Source: Flavobacterium aquidurense
Lineage (GTDB): Bacteria > Bacteroidota > Bacteroidia > Flavobacteriales > Flavobacteriaceae
Direction: 5' to 3'
Assembly (NCBI GenBank): GCA_900107365.1
Contig: FNPS01000015.1
Location: forward strand, 1 to 64,000
Length of the DNA: 64,000 nucleotides
Below, piece by piece: positions 17,531 through 26,083 of the stretch. The first letter of the stretch is position 1. Each line of letters begins with the position of its first letter. Below the pieces are notes generated by a model. The model saw nothing but the letters and a program-made list of their open reading frames with translations, was not told where the DNA came from and did no database searches. A program made the position numbers and the translations under genes.

Positions 17531-18361
17531 TTAAGCTTCTGCGAATTCTTTGTTTAATATTTTTGAAGCAATATATTTAGCAACGCCATCTTCAGCATTG
17601 GTCTTAATAACTTCTAAGTCTGGCAACGTTTCTTTTAATAAAGCTGGCGCATTACCCATAATTAAACCTTTTCCGGACGCGGATAACATTTGAACATCGT
17701 TGAAACCATCTCCAAAAGAAACTGCTTCTTCCAGAGTATATCCTTCTTTTTCTAAAACTCTCTCGATTGAAACAGCCTTGTCTATGGCTTTATCCATAAA
17801 TTCCAAACAAGTTGGCAAACTAAAAGCGTGATGCAAGTGTTCTGAAGAATTGGCCAAAATAGCATCTTTCAACTTTACTAATTTTTCGTGATCATCGCAG
17901 GAAAAGAAAATTTTGATTGCTCCAAAATCTTCCAAAGTTTTATAATCAACCAATTCCGGGCGATATTTCAGTTCCGTTTGAAAAGCATTTAATTTTTCAT
18001 TTATTCTGTTGGTTTGCCAAACATTTTCTTTGAATAAAACCACTGTAATCTCCGGGTCGATTTCAACATTCAATGCATTTTTTACAACCTCGCTATCTAA
18101 GTTGAATGAAAAAAGTTCTACTTTATTAGGAGAATGAATTCTCGCTCCGTTTGAACTCACTAAATAAACCGGAACTTCAAGTGTTTCAATAATAGCCATA
18201 GCATCAAGATGATGGCGGCCTGTAGCAACTACGATAAGGTAATTTTGATTGTGAAGTTCCTGAAAAATGGATTTGGTATAATCTGAAATTTTGTGTTGAG
18301 GGTTGAGTAAAGTTCCGTCAAGGTCGCTTACTACAACTTTTATATTTTTAAGCTTAGTCAT
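17531..18361 (-). CDS. Cof-type HAD-IIB phosphatase
   Basis: A 276-aa cytosolic sugar-phosphate-type phosphatase. HAD motif I is SDLDGTLL (nucleophile and acid/base Asp), motif II is VATGR, and motif IV is SFGDGFNDVQML. The C2B cap between motifs II and III makes it a Cof/YidA-like member, usual length 265-285 aa. The start at 18361 (MTKLKNIKVVV) is preferred to one four codons upstream. Substrates of this family are broad (sugar phosphates, FMN, PLP) and cannot be chosen here. Confidence 0.85.
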   Translation of the reverse strand: MTKLKNIKVVVSDLDGTLLNPQHKISDYTKSIFQELHNQNYLIVVATGRHHLDAMAIIETLEVPVYLVSSNGARIHSPNKVELFSFNLDSEVVKNALNVEIDPEITVVLFKENVWQTNRINEKLNAFQTELKYRPELVDYKTLEDFGAIKIFFSCDDHEKLVKLKDAILANSSEHLHHAFSLPTCLEFMDKAIDKAVSIERVLEKEGYTLEEAVSFGDGFNDVQMLSASGKGLIMGNAPALLKETLPDLEVIKTNAEDGVAKYIASKILNKEFAEA

Positions 18362-18524
18362 ATTAAAGATCAAATGTTTATGAAATGCAAATTTACGGCT
18401 TTAGGCTTAGAAGAGCAAAGATTACAAAGCCCAAAAGCCCGAAATGAGAGAAGTTTATTATTTATTTAACTATTTCGTTAAATATTGCATTTTAGCTATT
18501 TTATACTTTTATAATTCCGGAATT

Positions 18525-18863
18525 CTATAAATTTAATGCTTTTCTAACAATCGTTTCAATTTGTTCCAATGGTAAATCTTCATCAGGATTTAGTAACATA
18601 ATTTTCATTCTTGAACGCGCTTCCTGAAGCAAAAAGGGTTCATCAAAATGTTTTCCTTCCACAATTCCGATGTAAGGTTGTTTGTGTTTTTTATGAATCC
18701 ATAAATAGCAGAACATTTTTCCCTTGTAGCAGAAAAAGGGCATTCCGTATTTTAGCACGTGTGTGATATTATCGTCTTGTTTTAAATTAATTTCTCTCAA
18801 TGCAAGAAACACTCCTTTTACAGGTTCTTCTTGTTTTAAATAGAAATCATCTAGTTGTTTCAT
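18525..18863 (-). CDS. DUF1801-like (YdhG) small protein
   Basis: A 112-aa protein with the fold pattern of DUF1801: DFYLKQEEPVKGVFLALREI helix, HVLKYGMPFFCYKGKMFCYL strands, then PYIGIVEGKH and a C-terminal helix. No catalytic motif is seen and the function is unknown. It lies between the HAD gene and a 445-bp repeat-rich gap, transcribed in the same direction as its neighbours. Confidence 0.75.
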   Translation of the reverse strand: MKQLDDFYLKQEEPVKGVFLALREINLKQDDNITHVLKYGMPFFCYKGKMFCYLWIHKKHKQPYIGIVEGKHFDEPFLLQEARSRMKIMLLNPDEDLPLEQIETIVRKALNL

Positions 18864-18890
18864 TTTCTCAAAATACTTTTTGTTTTGTTT

Positions 18891-19208
18891 TTTGCCACAG
18901 ATTAAAAGATTAAATTGATTTATTAATCCTTAATTATATAACCACAAATTAGCACAAATTAGCACAAATTAATTCGAGTAAATTTGTGAAATTTGTGGTA
19001 AAAAAATATGCGTTTCCTGCATTTCTTAAAATATGTACAAAAAAATTATAAACTGTTGTATTTCTTGCCGCAGATTGAAAGATTAAATTGATATATTAAT
19101 CCTTAATTATATAACCACAAATTTCACAAATTAGCACAAATTAATTCGCGTAAATTTGTGAAATTTGTGGTAAAAAAAATCTTCTCAAATCATCTAATCT
19201 GTGGCAAA
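18891..19208. repeat. Composite repeat: two 115-bp direct copies inside an outer inverted repeat
   Basis: TTTGCCACAGATTA (18891-18904) and TAATCTGTGGCAAA (19195-19208) are exact inverted copies bounding the element. Inside, a unit of about 115 bp occurs twice in direct orientation, at 18892-19006 and 19065-19179. In copy 2 ACCACAAATTTCACAAATT (19114-19132) and its exact 19-bp inverse (19153-19171) form a strong stem; copy 1 has a diverged form of it. There is no open reading frame. It fills most of the gap between two minus-strand genes. Confidence 0.85.
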
Positions 19209-19211
19209 AAA

Positions 19212-19301
19212 AATATTCGTTTTCCACATTCTAAAAAGATGATGTAGAAAACGAATATTAGTAAATGTCAAAACACATTTCACGATTTACATTTGACATT
19301 T
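19212..19301 (-). terminator. Two stem-loops after phoH
   Basis: AAATGTCAAA (19263-19272) pairs with TTTGACATTT (19292-19301), and AATATTCGTTTTC (19212-19224) pairs with GAAAACGAATATT (19247-19259). The first lies 8 bp beyond the phoH stop. Neither is followed by a strong T run, so transcription may end at the second one or at the composite repeat. Confidence 0.5.
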
Positions 19302-19308
19302 TATAAAA

Positions 19309-20259
19309 TTAATCGTGATTTTCAATTTGTTTATAAGCGTCAATTACCTTTTTAACTAATCTGTGACGTACGATGTCTTTATCATCCAGATAAATAATCC
19401 CGATTCCGTCAACGTCTTTCAGAACCAAAATAGCTTCTTTAAGACCCGAAATAGTTCTGCGTGGTAAATCGACCTGTCCAGGATCTCCCGTAATCATAAA
19501 TTTGGCGTTTTTTCCCATACGGGTCAAAAACATTTTCATTTGTGAGTGGGTAGTGTTCTGTGCCTCGTCGAGAATTACAAAGGCGTTATCAAGTGTGCGC
19601 CCACGCATAAATGCCAGTGGCGCAATCTGAATAATTCCTTTTAAAATATAATCTTCGAGTTTTTCGTTCGGTAGCATGTCGCGCAAAGCATCATAAAGAG
19701 GTTGCATGTACGGATCTAGTTTTTCTTTCATATCGCCGGGCAAGAAACCAAGATTTTCTCCTGCTTCTACCGCCGGTCGGGTAAGTATGATCCTTTTAAC
19801 TTCTTTGTCTTTAAGTGCTTTAACCGCCATTGCTACACCAGTATAAGTTTTACCGGTTCCGGCAGGACCAACAGCAAATACCATATCATTTTTTTTAATG
19901 GTATCTACCAATAGTTGCTGGTTAGGCGTCATGGCCTTAATTATTTTACCTCCAACTCCATGAACTAGTATTTTGTCATGATCGTATGATTTTTTTTCAT
20001 CCTGACCATCACTCATAATTACGCGTTCAATTACATTATCATCAATGTTGTTGTATCGGGTAAAATGGAGCATTAACCTTTGAAATCTTTTTTCGAATTC
20101 ATCTAAAACTTCTTTTTCGCCAAATGCTTTTAAAGTTGTCCCTCTCGCTACTATTTTAAGCTTTGGGTAATACTTTTTAATTATTTCAAGATGAGAGTCT
20201 TGAGCGCCCCAAAAGTCTTTTGGAGCGATGTCTATTAGCTCGATAATTCTTTCGTTCAA
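19309..20259 (-). CDS. PhoH family P-loop ATPase
   Basis: A 316-aa cytosolic ATPase. An N-terminal KH-like region (about 1-110, with VARGTTLKAFG) precedes the PhoH NTPase domain. Walker A is GPAGTGKTY near residue 135, Walker B is AFVILDEAQNTTHSQM, and PGQVDLPR lies downstream. PhoH/YbeZ proteins work with the YbeY endoribonuclease in RNA metabolism in other bacteria. The start used is a TTG at 20259; the next in-frame start would remove the conserved ERIIELIDIAPKDF opening. Upstream lies a CAGTCTCAGT hairpin (20332-20366). Confidence 0.9.
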   Translation of the reverse strand: MNERIIELIDIAPKDFWGAQDSHLEIIKKYYPKLKIVARGTTLKAFGEKEVLDEFEKRFQRLMLHFTRYNNIDDNVIERVIMSDGQDEKKSYDHDKILVHGVGGKIIKAMTPNQQLLVDTIKKNDMVFAVGPAGTGKTYTGVAMAVKALKDKEVKRIILTRPAVEAGENLGFLPGDMKEKLDPYMQPLYDALRDMLPNEKLEDYILKGIIQIAPLAFMRGRTLDNAFVILDEAQNTTHSQMKMFLTRMGKNAKFMITGDPGQVDLPRRTISGLKEAILVLKDVDGIGIIYLDDKDIVRHRLVKKVIDAYKQIENHD

Positions 20260-20331
20260 ATGAAGTAGTTTTAAATTAAAAATAAATCAGTTTTATAAAT
20301 CGGTGGTTGTCGGGTTTCTTTTTTTTAGTCG

Positions 20332-20366
20332 CAGTCTCAGTGACAGTTTTTCAGTTACTGAGACTG
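20332..20366. repeat. Inverted repeat between phoH and the SAM hydrolase gene
   Basis: CAGTCTCAGT (20332-20341) and ACTGAGACTG (20357-20366) are a perfect 10-bp stem, with a further partial copy (GACTGTAAACTGAGAC) just after it. It lies in a 239-bp divergent promoter region. Related CAGTTTTCAGTCACAGTTTA words occur near 14266. Confidence 0.6.
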
Positions 20367-20498
20367 AGACTGTAAACTGAGACATTTTCATAAATTGTCT
20401 TTTCTTTCTTTCAATTTGCAATTACTATTATTAGATTTGCATTTCTCAAATTTAATGAAAATTAGATTTAAATACTACCAATAGTTATAAACAAAATT

Positions 20499-21326
20499 AT
20501 GTCAATAATTACCCTTACTACTGATTACGGCTTAAAAGACCACTTTGTTGGTTCGCTAAAGGGTAAAATTCTTTCTGAATATTCAGAGGTTCAAATTATT
20601 GACATTTCGCATGATATAGATCCATTTAATACAGCTGAAGCAAGTTATGTTATTGGCGCCTCCTATTTGAGTTTTCCTAAAGGCACTGTGCACCTTATTG
20701 GTGTTGATATTGAGCGCAATAAAGAAAATCAGCATATTGCGATGCAATGGAACGATCATTACTTTATTTGCGCTGATAACGGAATTTTAAGTATGCTTAC
20801 GCAAAAAATCGTTCCGCAGAAAATCGTCGAAATCAACATTCATGACCGTTTTCCTGCTGAATTTAGCGATTTGGATATTTTTATACAAGTAGCCTGTCAT
20901 ATTGCAAAAGGCGGTTTGCTGAATGTTATTGGTAAAGAAGTTGCCGGAATTAAGCAAATTACCGAATTACAAGCTGTAGTTGCTAATGACGGAAATTCAC
21001 TAAAAGGATATGTTATTTACATTGACCATTTTGGAAATATTGTGACCAACATCTCAAAACAGCAGTTTATAGAAGTTGCCAAAGGCCGTCCGTACGAAAT
21101 TGTGATGAAACCAAAAAGCATCAAAACCATTCTGCCGAATTATTCGGCGATCGCAACATCTGATAAATATCCAATCAAAACATATGAGGGCGAAAAATTA
21201 GCTATTTTTAATGAAGCGGGTTTTCTTGAAATTGCCATTTTCAGGAGTAATCCTTCAAAAGTGGGTTCTGCAAATAGTTTGTTGGGATTGAATTATCGCG
21301 ATGTTATTACGATTCAGTTTCTATAG
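20499..21326 (+). CDS. SAM hydroxide adenosyltransferase (DUF62)
   Basis: A 275-aa enzyme of the chlorinase/fluorinase superfamily. Known DUF62 members split S-adenosylmethionine with water to adenosine and methionine. Visible family motifs are ITLTTDYGLKDHFVGSLKG, IIDISHDIDPF, GVDIERNK, FICADNGILS and YIDHFGNIVTNI. The ordinary hydroxide-type length and absence of an obvious extra loop argue against a halogenase. It stands alone; TAGATTTG at 20432-20439 resembles a -7 box. Confidence 0.85.
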   Translation: MSIITLTTDYGLKDHFVGSLKGKILSEYSEVQIIDISHDIDPFNTAEASYVIGASYLSFPKGTVHLIGVDIERNKENQHIAMQWNDHYFICADNGILSMLTQKIVPQKIVEINIHDRFPAEFSDLDIFIQVACHIAKGGLLNVIGKEVAGIKQITELQAVVANDGNSLKGYVIYIDHFGNIVTNISKQQFIEVAKGRPYEIVMKPKSIKTILPNYSAIATSDKYPIKTYEGEKLAIFNEAGFLEIAIFRSNPSKVGSANSLLGLNYRDVITIQFL

Positions 21327-21705
21327 AGATTTTAGATTTTAGATTAAAATCAACTACCGATACTTGAATAAAATCGATTTACATTGATATTTAATCTGAT
21401 TTGCTCATATTAACAATGAAATTATTCATTGCATTATAAACATAGCCCTCGGTTTCAACCGTGGGAACGCATGGTGGTAAGCATCCCGTATTTGCATTGT
21501 AATAATTACCGTTATATCTAATGTATCACCACGGTTGAAACCGGGGGCTATATTTGAAATACATTAAGGCGTTATAATTCGAAGAAAATATGTCTTTAGA
21601 ATATTTTATTTTTTAATAAAAAGAACAATCAATTTTGGTACTTTTGCGCGCGTATTGTAGATTTTTCAATCTAAAATCAATAATCTAAAATCTAAAATTG
21701 TATAC
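21327..21705. repeat. Repeat-filled gap with a 23-bp-arm hairpin flanked by TCTAAAATCTAAAAT motifs
   Basis: The central hairpin has arms at 21442-21464 and 21529-21551 (CGGTTTCAACCGTGG against CCACGGTTGAAACCG at their cores), with one T-G wobble and a 64-nt loop. GATTTTAGATTTTAGATT lies on the left (21329-21346), and the inverse words AATCTAAAATC and TCTAAAATCTAAAAT lie on the right (21669-21697). A TACTTTTG box (21639-21646) near the right end may drive the next gene. No open reading frame is seen in this 379-bp stretch. Confidence 0.75.
21639..21646 (+). promoter_or_regulatory. Candidate -7 element for the monooxygenase-fold gene
   Basis: TACTTTTG matches TAnnTTTG exactly, 60 bp before the start at 21706. 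No TTG is present at -33, so it is only a candidate. Confidence 0.4.
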
Positions 21706-22002
21706 ATGTTCGTTAGAATAGTAAAAATGAGTTTTCACGAAGAAAAAATTCCGGACTTTTTGGAGAATTTTGAAACCGTAAAAGACAAAATACGAAATGC
21801 TGAAGGAAATCGTTTTTTAGAATTGTATCAGGATAAAAATGATAAATGCGTCTTTTTTACTTACAGTTATTGGGAAACTGAAGCTGATTTAGAAAATTAC
21901 AGACAATCTGAATTGTTTAATTCTGTTTGGAGTTTTACAAAACAATTATTCAATGCAAAACCTGAGGCGTGGAGCGTCGATAAAATAGTTAGTTTAAATT
22001 AG
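21706..22002 (+). CDS. Antibiotic biosynthesis monooxygenase (ABM)-fold protein
   Basis: A 98-aa dimeric ferredoxin-like domain. It starts FVRIVKMSFHEEKIPDFLENF, has a central RFLELYQDKNDKCVFFTYSYWE strand pair, and ends with a helix and the W of PEAWSVDKI. This is the ABM/YgiN pattern. Members include quinol monooxygenases and heme-degrading enzymes, but small unlinked copies like this usually lack an assigned function. Both sides are repeat-rich gaps, so it is probably monocistronic. Confidence 0.75.
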   Translation: MFVRIVKMSFHEEKIPDFLENFETVKDKIRNAEGNRFLELYQDKNDKCVFFTYSYWETEADLENYRQSELFNSVWSFTKQLFNAKPEAWSVDKIVSLN

Positions 22003-22020
22003 TTTCAAATTAAAAACGAA

Positions 22021-22211
22021 CTTAACCGCAAGGTTCGCAATCCCGATAGCTATCGGGATACGCAAAGTTCGCAACCTGAAACCTGAAACTTGAAACATTA
22101 AAAACAACGAAATTTAACCGCAGAGGGCGCAAAGATTATATTTAAAGGTTTTAGAAAACGTAAAGTTCGCAAGGCTTTAACAACTTGAAACCTGAAACAA
22201 GAAAAACTTGA
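22021..22211. repeat. Mosaic of short intergenic repeats with the palindrome TCCCGATAGCTATCGGGA
   Basis: An 18-bp perfect palindrome lies at 22041-22058. Around it are AACCGCAAGGTTCGCAA, ACCTGAAACTTGAAAC (22081-22096), AACCGCAGAGGGCGCAAAG and CGTAAAGTTCGCAAGG. The 16-nt word at 22081-22096 recurs exactly at 26964-26979 and, inverted, inside mnmE at 31646-31661. No gene is visible. Confidence 0.75.
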
Positions 22212-22226
22212 AACAAAATTAAGTAC

Positions 22227-22952
22227 ATGAAATCAATCATTTTACGAGAAATAAAATCCTTTTTCGGATCTCCTATTGGCTATTTGGTCATTGCTATTTT
22301 CTTAATTAGCAACGGACTATTTTTATGGGTTTTTGAAGGAGATTACAATATCTTAAACACCGGTTATGCCGATTTGACTCCGTTTTTCACATTAGCACCC
22401 TGGATCCTGATTTTCCTGATTCCGGCGGTTACGATGAGAAGTTTTTCAGACGAAAAAAAACAAGGAACTTTGGAATTGCTTTTGACCAAACCATTATCGA
22501 TTTGGGAAATTGTAAACGGTAAATTTCTGGGTTCATTACTCTTGATTGTTTTAGCAATTGTACCAACCTTTATTTATGTGAAAGTGATTTCGAATTTAGG
22601 TTTACCTGAAGGAAATATTGATATGGGAAGTACAATTGGTTCTTACTTTGGATTGTTGTTTTTAATTGCTTCTTATTCAGCAATTGGGATCTTCACTTCT
22701 ACCCTTTCAGAAAATCAAATCGTGGCATTTATCATCGCAGTTTTTCTATGTTTTTTCTTTTATTTTGGTTTTCAAGGGCTGGCTTCTTTGATCCCCGGAG
22801 AATCTAATATTGTTTCTGCATTTGGTATGCAGGATCACTTTAAAAGTATGAGCCGAGGCGTGATTGATACTCGTGATGTAATTTATTTTTTAAGTATTAC
22901 AGTATTATTCTTGTCTTTTACCGTTTATCAATTAAAATCTTTTAAAGCATAA
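22227..22952 (+). CDS. gldF: Gliding motility ABC transporter permease GldF
   Basis: A 241-aa inner-membrane permease with six hydrophobic segments (about residues 17-33, 50-68, 95-115, 138-156, 163-183 and 218-236). It contains FSDEKKQGTLELLLTKPLS, the typical loop of ABC-2 type permeases. Identity as GldF rests on the GldG gene that overlaps it by one base (TAATG) and on the family pattern. GldF, GldG and the ATPase GldA form a transporter needed for gliding in Flavobacterium johnsoniae. No gldA is in this window. The transported substrate is unknown. Confidence 0.92.
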   Translation: MKSIILREIKSFFGSPIGYLVIAIFLISNGLFLWVFEGDYNILNTGYADLTPFFTLAPWILIFLIPAVTMRSFSDEKKQGTLELLLTKPLSIWEIVNGKFLGSLLLIVLAIVPTFIYVKVISNLGLPEGNIDMGSTIGSYFGLLFLIASYSAIGIFTSTLSENQIVAFIIAVFLCFFFYFGFQGLASLIPGESNIVSAFGMQDHFKSMSRGVIDTRDVIYFLSITVLFLSFTVYQLKSFKA

Positions 22953-24637
22953 TGAAAGCATCTACTCAACAAAATATCAAAGTTTTAGGTATTACCGTTT
23001 TCGTTCTAATTGTTTTAAATGTACTAGGAAGTTTATTTTTCCACCGATTCGATTTAACCAAAGACAAACGTTATACTTTATCTGAAACCTCTTTACAAAT
23101 TGTAAAACAAGTAAAAAACCCGCTTTCGATTAAGATTTATATGCAGGGCGATTTACCTGCTGATTTCAGACGTTTACAATTAGAAACAAAACAATTATTA
23201 GAAGAATTTCAGGCTTATAACAGCAATATTGTTTTTGAATTTGTTAATCCGATGGAAAATGGAGAAGACAATATGGAAGTCGTGAAATCACTTTACCAAA
23301 AAGGATTAACTCCAATAAATATAACTGTTGACGATAAAGGAAAACAATCTCAGGCAATGGTTTTTCCGTGGGCAATTGCGGTGTATGACAATAAAGAAGT
23401 AAATATTCCTTTATTAAAAAACATTATGGGCGCGTCGACTACAGAGAAAGTAATTGGGTCTATTCAGCATTTAGAATATTCCATTGCTGACGCTATCAAT
23501 AAGATCACTAAAGCCAAACAAAAGAAAGTTGCCTTTATAAAAGGAAATGGCGAAATGAACGAGGTTCATGTTGCCAAAATGTTGAGACAAATCAAAGAAA
23601 GCTATTATATCGGGCCTTTCACATTGGACTCCGTTTCAAAAAATCCAACGGGAACTTTAGAAGCACTTAAAAAATATGATTTAGCTATTATAGCAAAACC
23701 AACAGAAACTTTTTCTGATGAAGAAAAACAGGTTTTGGATCAGTTCATCATGAACGGCGGAAAAACATTATGGCTAATCGATCAGGTTTCTGCAGATATG
23801 GATAGTTTGTACAACCAATCTGGTGCTACTCTGGCTTATCCGAGAGATTTGAATCTGAACGATATGTTCTTCAAATACGGTTTCAGAATTAATCCTGACT
23901 TAGTAAAAGATGAATACGGAAGTCCAATAAAACTGGCAACCGGAGAACAAGGAAGTGCAACTCAATACCAGGAATTTAAATGGAAATACGCTCCTATTGT
24001 AATACCTTCTAGTAAACACCCAATCGTTAAAAATTTAGGCCAGATTAAATTTGATTTTGCAAGTCCAATTGACACTTTGAAAAACGGAATAAAGAAAACC
24101 GTTTTATTACAATCATCTCAATATTCTAAGAAAATTGGAACTCCTACCGAAATCAATTTAAATATTGTAACGGAACAGACTACTCCACAAGAATATTTGA
24201 ATAAAGGAAACTCACCTCTGGCTGTTTTATTAGAAGGAGATTTTCATTCGGCTTTTGAGAATCGTGTTTTACCTTTCAAAGAAAATGGATTTCAGGCGAA
24301 AGGAAAACCAAACAAAATGATAGTGATTGCTGATGGAGATTTAGGAAGAAATCAATTGGATAAAAACATGATGCCAGTTGAATTGGGTTATGATCAACGT
24401 ACCGGAAATTTATACGACAACAAAGATTTCATGATGAACTGCATTAATTATCTTCTAGACGATACGGGACTTATTAACATTAGAAGTAAAGATGTTGATT
24501 TGCCTTTATTAGACAAAGATAAAGTTTATGAAAACTATACGATGACGCAATTCATAACTATCGGACTTCCAATTCTAATTTTATTGGTTTTCGGGCTTGT
24601 ATTTACTTACATGAGAAAAAGAAAATACAGCAAATAG
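22952..24637 (+). CDS. gldG: Gliding motility ABC transporter auxiliary protein GldG
   Basis: A 561-aa membrane-tethered protein. One transmembrane helix lies at residues 10-28 and another at about 538-556. Between them is a large periplasmic ABC-transporter-auxiliary domain: FDLTKDKRYTLSETS, KNPLSIKIYMQG, EFVNPMENGED, then a glutamine-amidotransferase-like half containing GGKTLWLIDQV and MIVIADGDLGRN. These are the usual GldG features. It partners GldF, with which it overlaps by one base. Confidence 0.92.
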   Translation: MKASTQQNIKVLGITVFVLIVLNVLGSLFFHRFDLTKDKRYTLSETSLQIVKQVKNPLSIKIYMQGDLPADFRRLQLETKQLLEEFQAYNSNIVFEFVNPMENGEDNMEVVKSLYQKGLTPINITVDDKGKQSQAMVFPWAIAVYDNKEVNIPLLKNIMGASTTEKVIGSIQHLEYSIADAINKITKAKQKKVAFIKGNGEMNEVHVAKMLRQIKESYYIGPFTLDSVSKNPTGTLEALKKYDLAIIAKPTETFSDEEKQVLDQFIMNGGKTLWLIDQVSADMDSLYNQSGATLAYPRDLNLNDMFFKYGFRINPDLVKDEYGSPIKLATGEQGSATQYQEFKWKYAPIVIPSSKHPIVKNLGQIKFDFASPIDTLKNGIKKTVLLQSSQYSKKIGTPTEINLNIVTEQTTPQEYLNKGNSPLAVLLEGDFHSAFENRVLPFKENGFQAKGKPNKMIVIADGDLGRNQLDKNMMPVELGYDQRTGNLYDNKDFMMNCINYLLDDTGLINIRSKDVDLPLLDKDKVYENYTMTQFITIGLPILILLVFGLVFTYMRKRKYSK

Positions 24638-24652
24638 ATGTTAATAAAAAAA

Positions 24653-24684
24653 TTGCGAAACTAAGATAGTTTACGATATATTTG
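24653..24684 (+). promoter_or_regulatory. Promoter of dnaN
   Basis: TTG at 24653-24655 and TATATTTG at 24677-24684 are separated by 21 bp, fitting the Bacteroidetes TTG-N17-23-TAnnTTTG consensus. The site lies just after gldG and about 60 bp before the dnaN start. Confidence 0.6.
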
Positions 24685-24743
24685 TAATCCGTATATTTAG
24701 CCTCTAATTGCTAAAAAACACATCAAAAAATAAAACAAAACAG

Positions 24744-25862
24744 ATGAAATTTATAGTATCGAGTTCGTACTTATTAAAACAATTACAAGTTTTAGGTAGT
24801 GTAATTAACAGTAACAACACGTTGCCTATTTTAGACAACTTTTTATTTGAACTTGACAATGATGCGTTGACAGTTTCTGCTTCAGATCTTGAAACTACAA
24901 TGTCGGCTACATTATCAATCGATTCTAAGAGTAAAGGAAGCGTGGCTGTGCCTGCAAAACTTTTACTTGAAATTTTAAAAACATTTCCAGAACAACCTTT
25001 AACTTTTACAGTTGAAGACAACAATACAGTTGAAATTAGTTCTAATTCAGGAAAATATGCATTGGCATATGCAGCTGGAGAAGAATTCCCTAAATCTGTA
25101 AATCTTGAAGATCCATCTGTAACTTTAGTTCCTGCTGATGTTTTGGCAACTGCCGTAAGCAAAACTATTTTCGCAGCCGGAAATGATGATTTACGTCCGG
25201 TAATGTCTGGAGTTTTCTTCCAGTTTTCACCAGAAGGACTAACGTTTGTTGCTACAGATGCTCATAAGTTGGTAAAATATGCCCGTACAGATGTAAAAGC
25301 ATCGCAGGTAGCTGATTTTATTATGCCAAAGAAACCTTTGAATATCTTAAAAAGTATTTTAGGTTCTTCTGACGCTGAAGTAAAAATTGAATACAACGAT
25401 TCAAATGCGACTTTCTCATTTGACAATTATATCTTAATGTGTCGTTTGATTGATGGAAAATACCCAAATTACGAAGCGGTAATTCCAAAAGAAAATCCAA
25501 ACAAATTAATGATTGACCGTTCTCTATTTTTAAGTTCAGTTAAGCGTGTTGCGATTTTCTCAAACAAAACTACACACCAAATTCGTTTAAAAATTGCCGG
25601 AGCTGAATTAAATGTTTCTGCAGAAGATATTGATTACTCCAACAAAGCAGAAGAAAGATTAACTTGTGATTATCAAGGAGATGATCTTCAAATTGGTTTC
25701 AACTCACGTTTTTTAACTGAAATGTTGACTAACTTACAATCAGACATGATTATGTTAGAGATGTCATTGCCTAATAGAGCTGGGATTCTTACGCCAGTTG
25801 ATGGTTTAGAAGAAGGAGAAACAGTTACCATGTTGGTAATGCCTGTAATGTTAAATAGTTAA
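24744..25862 (+). CDS. dnaN: DNA polymerase III beta subunit (sliding clamp)
   Basis: A 372-aa ring-forming clamp that tethers the replicative polymerase to DNA. Three repeated clamp domains (about 1-122, 128-250 and 252-372) are present; diagnostic words include NTLPILDNFLFEL, RPVMSGVFFQF, TDAHKLVKY, IDGKYPNYEAVIP and LLMPVML-like VMLVMPVML at the end. The ATG at 24744 (MKFIVSS) is preferred to one 12 codons upstream, because it gives the standard N-terminus and length. It lies next to gldFG and not next to dnaA, as expected in this phylum. Confidence 0.95.
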   Translation: MKFIVSSSYLLKQLQVLGSVINSNNTLPILDNFLFELDNDALTVSASDLETTMSATLSIDSKSKGSVAVPAKLLLEILKTFPEQPLTFTVEDNNTVEISSNSGKYALAYAAGEEFPKSVNLEDPSVTLVPADVLATAVSKTIFAAGNDDLRPVMSGVFFQFSPEGLTFVATDAHKLVKYARTDVKASQVADFIMPKKPLNILKSILGSSDAEVKIEYNDSNATFSFDNYILMCRLIDGKYPNYEAVIPKENPNKLMIDRSLFLSSVKRVAIFSNKTTHQIRLKIAGAELNVSAEDIDYSNKAEERLTCDYQGDDLQIGFNSRFLTEMLTNLQSDMIMLEMSLPNRAGILTPVDGLEEGETVTMLVMPVMLNS

Positions 25863-25966
25863 CATCAAAACTTCTTTTTGTTACAGGGATTTTTTTTAGT
25901 TTCAAATTAAAGACATATCATTGTAAAAAAAAATATCGCTATTAACCAACCATTTTTTATACCTAG

Positions 25967-26002
25967 AAACCGCAATTCTTTTTAAAAGATTTGCGGTTTT
26001 TT
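25967..26002 (+). terminator. Terminator after dnaN
   Basis: AAACCGCAA (25967-25975) pairs with TTGCGGTTT (25991-25999), extended by TTCTTTT/AAAAGAT with one mismatch, and followed by TTTTTATTTT. Confidence 0.8.
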
Positions 26003-26020
26003 ATTTTATCTATTTAAGAC

Positions 26021-26083
26021 TATTCTTTATTCTTTATTCTTTATTCTTTATTCTTTATTCTTTATTCTTTATTCTTTATTCTT
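26021..26083. repeat. Heptanucleotide tandem repeat, (TATTCTT)x9
   Basis: Nine perfect copies of TATTCTT run from 26021 to 26083. The last copy overlaps the stop codon (minus strand TAA, 26083-26085) of the outer-membrane protein gene, whose last codons read Lys-Lys-Lys. Such an array can change copy number by slippage, but expansion outside the reading frame would not alter the protein. Confidence 0.9.

Noticed and set aside
18892..19179. Repeated units that might be a CRISPR array
   Set aside because: Only two copies, each 115 bp with internal symmetry, no equal spacers and no cas genes.
20499..21326. Fluorinase or chlorinase
   Set aside because: Length and motifs fit the common SAM hydroxide adenosyltransferase; there is no obvious extra loop or halogenation gene nearby.
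26021..26083. Tandem repeat as a CRISPR or origin iteron
   Set aside because: The 7-bp units are contiguous with no spacers, and no replication-initiator gene is near; dnaN alone does not mark an origin in this phylum.
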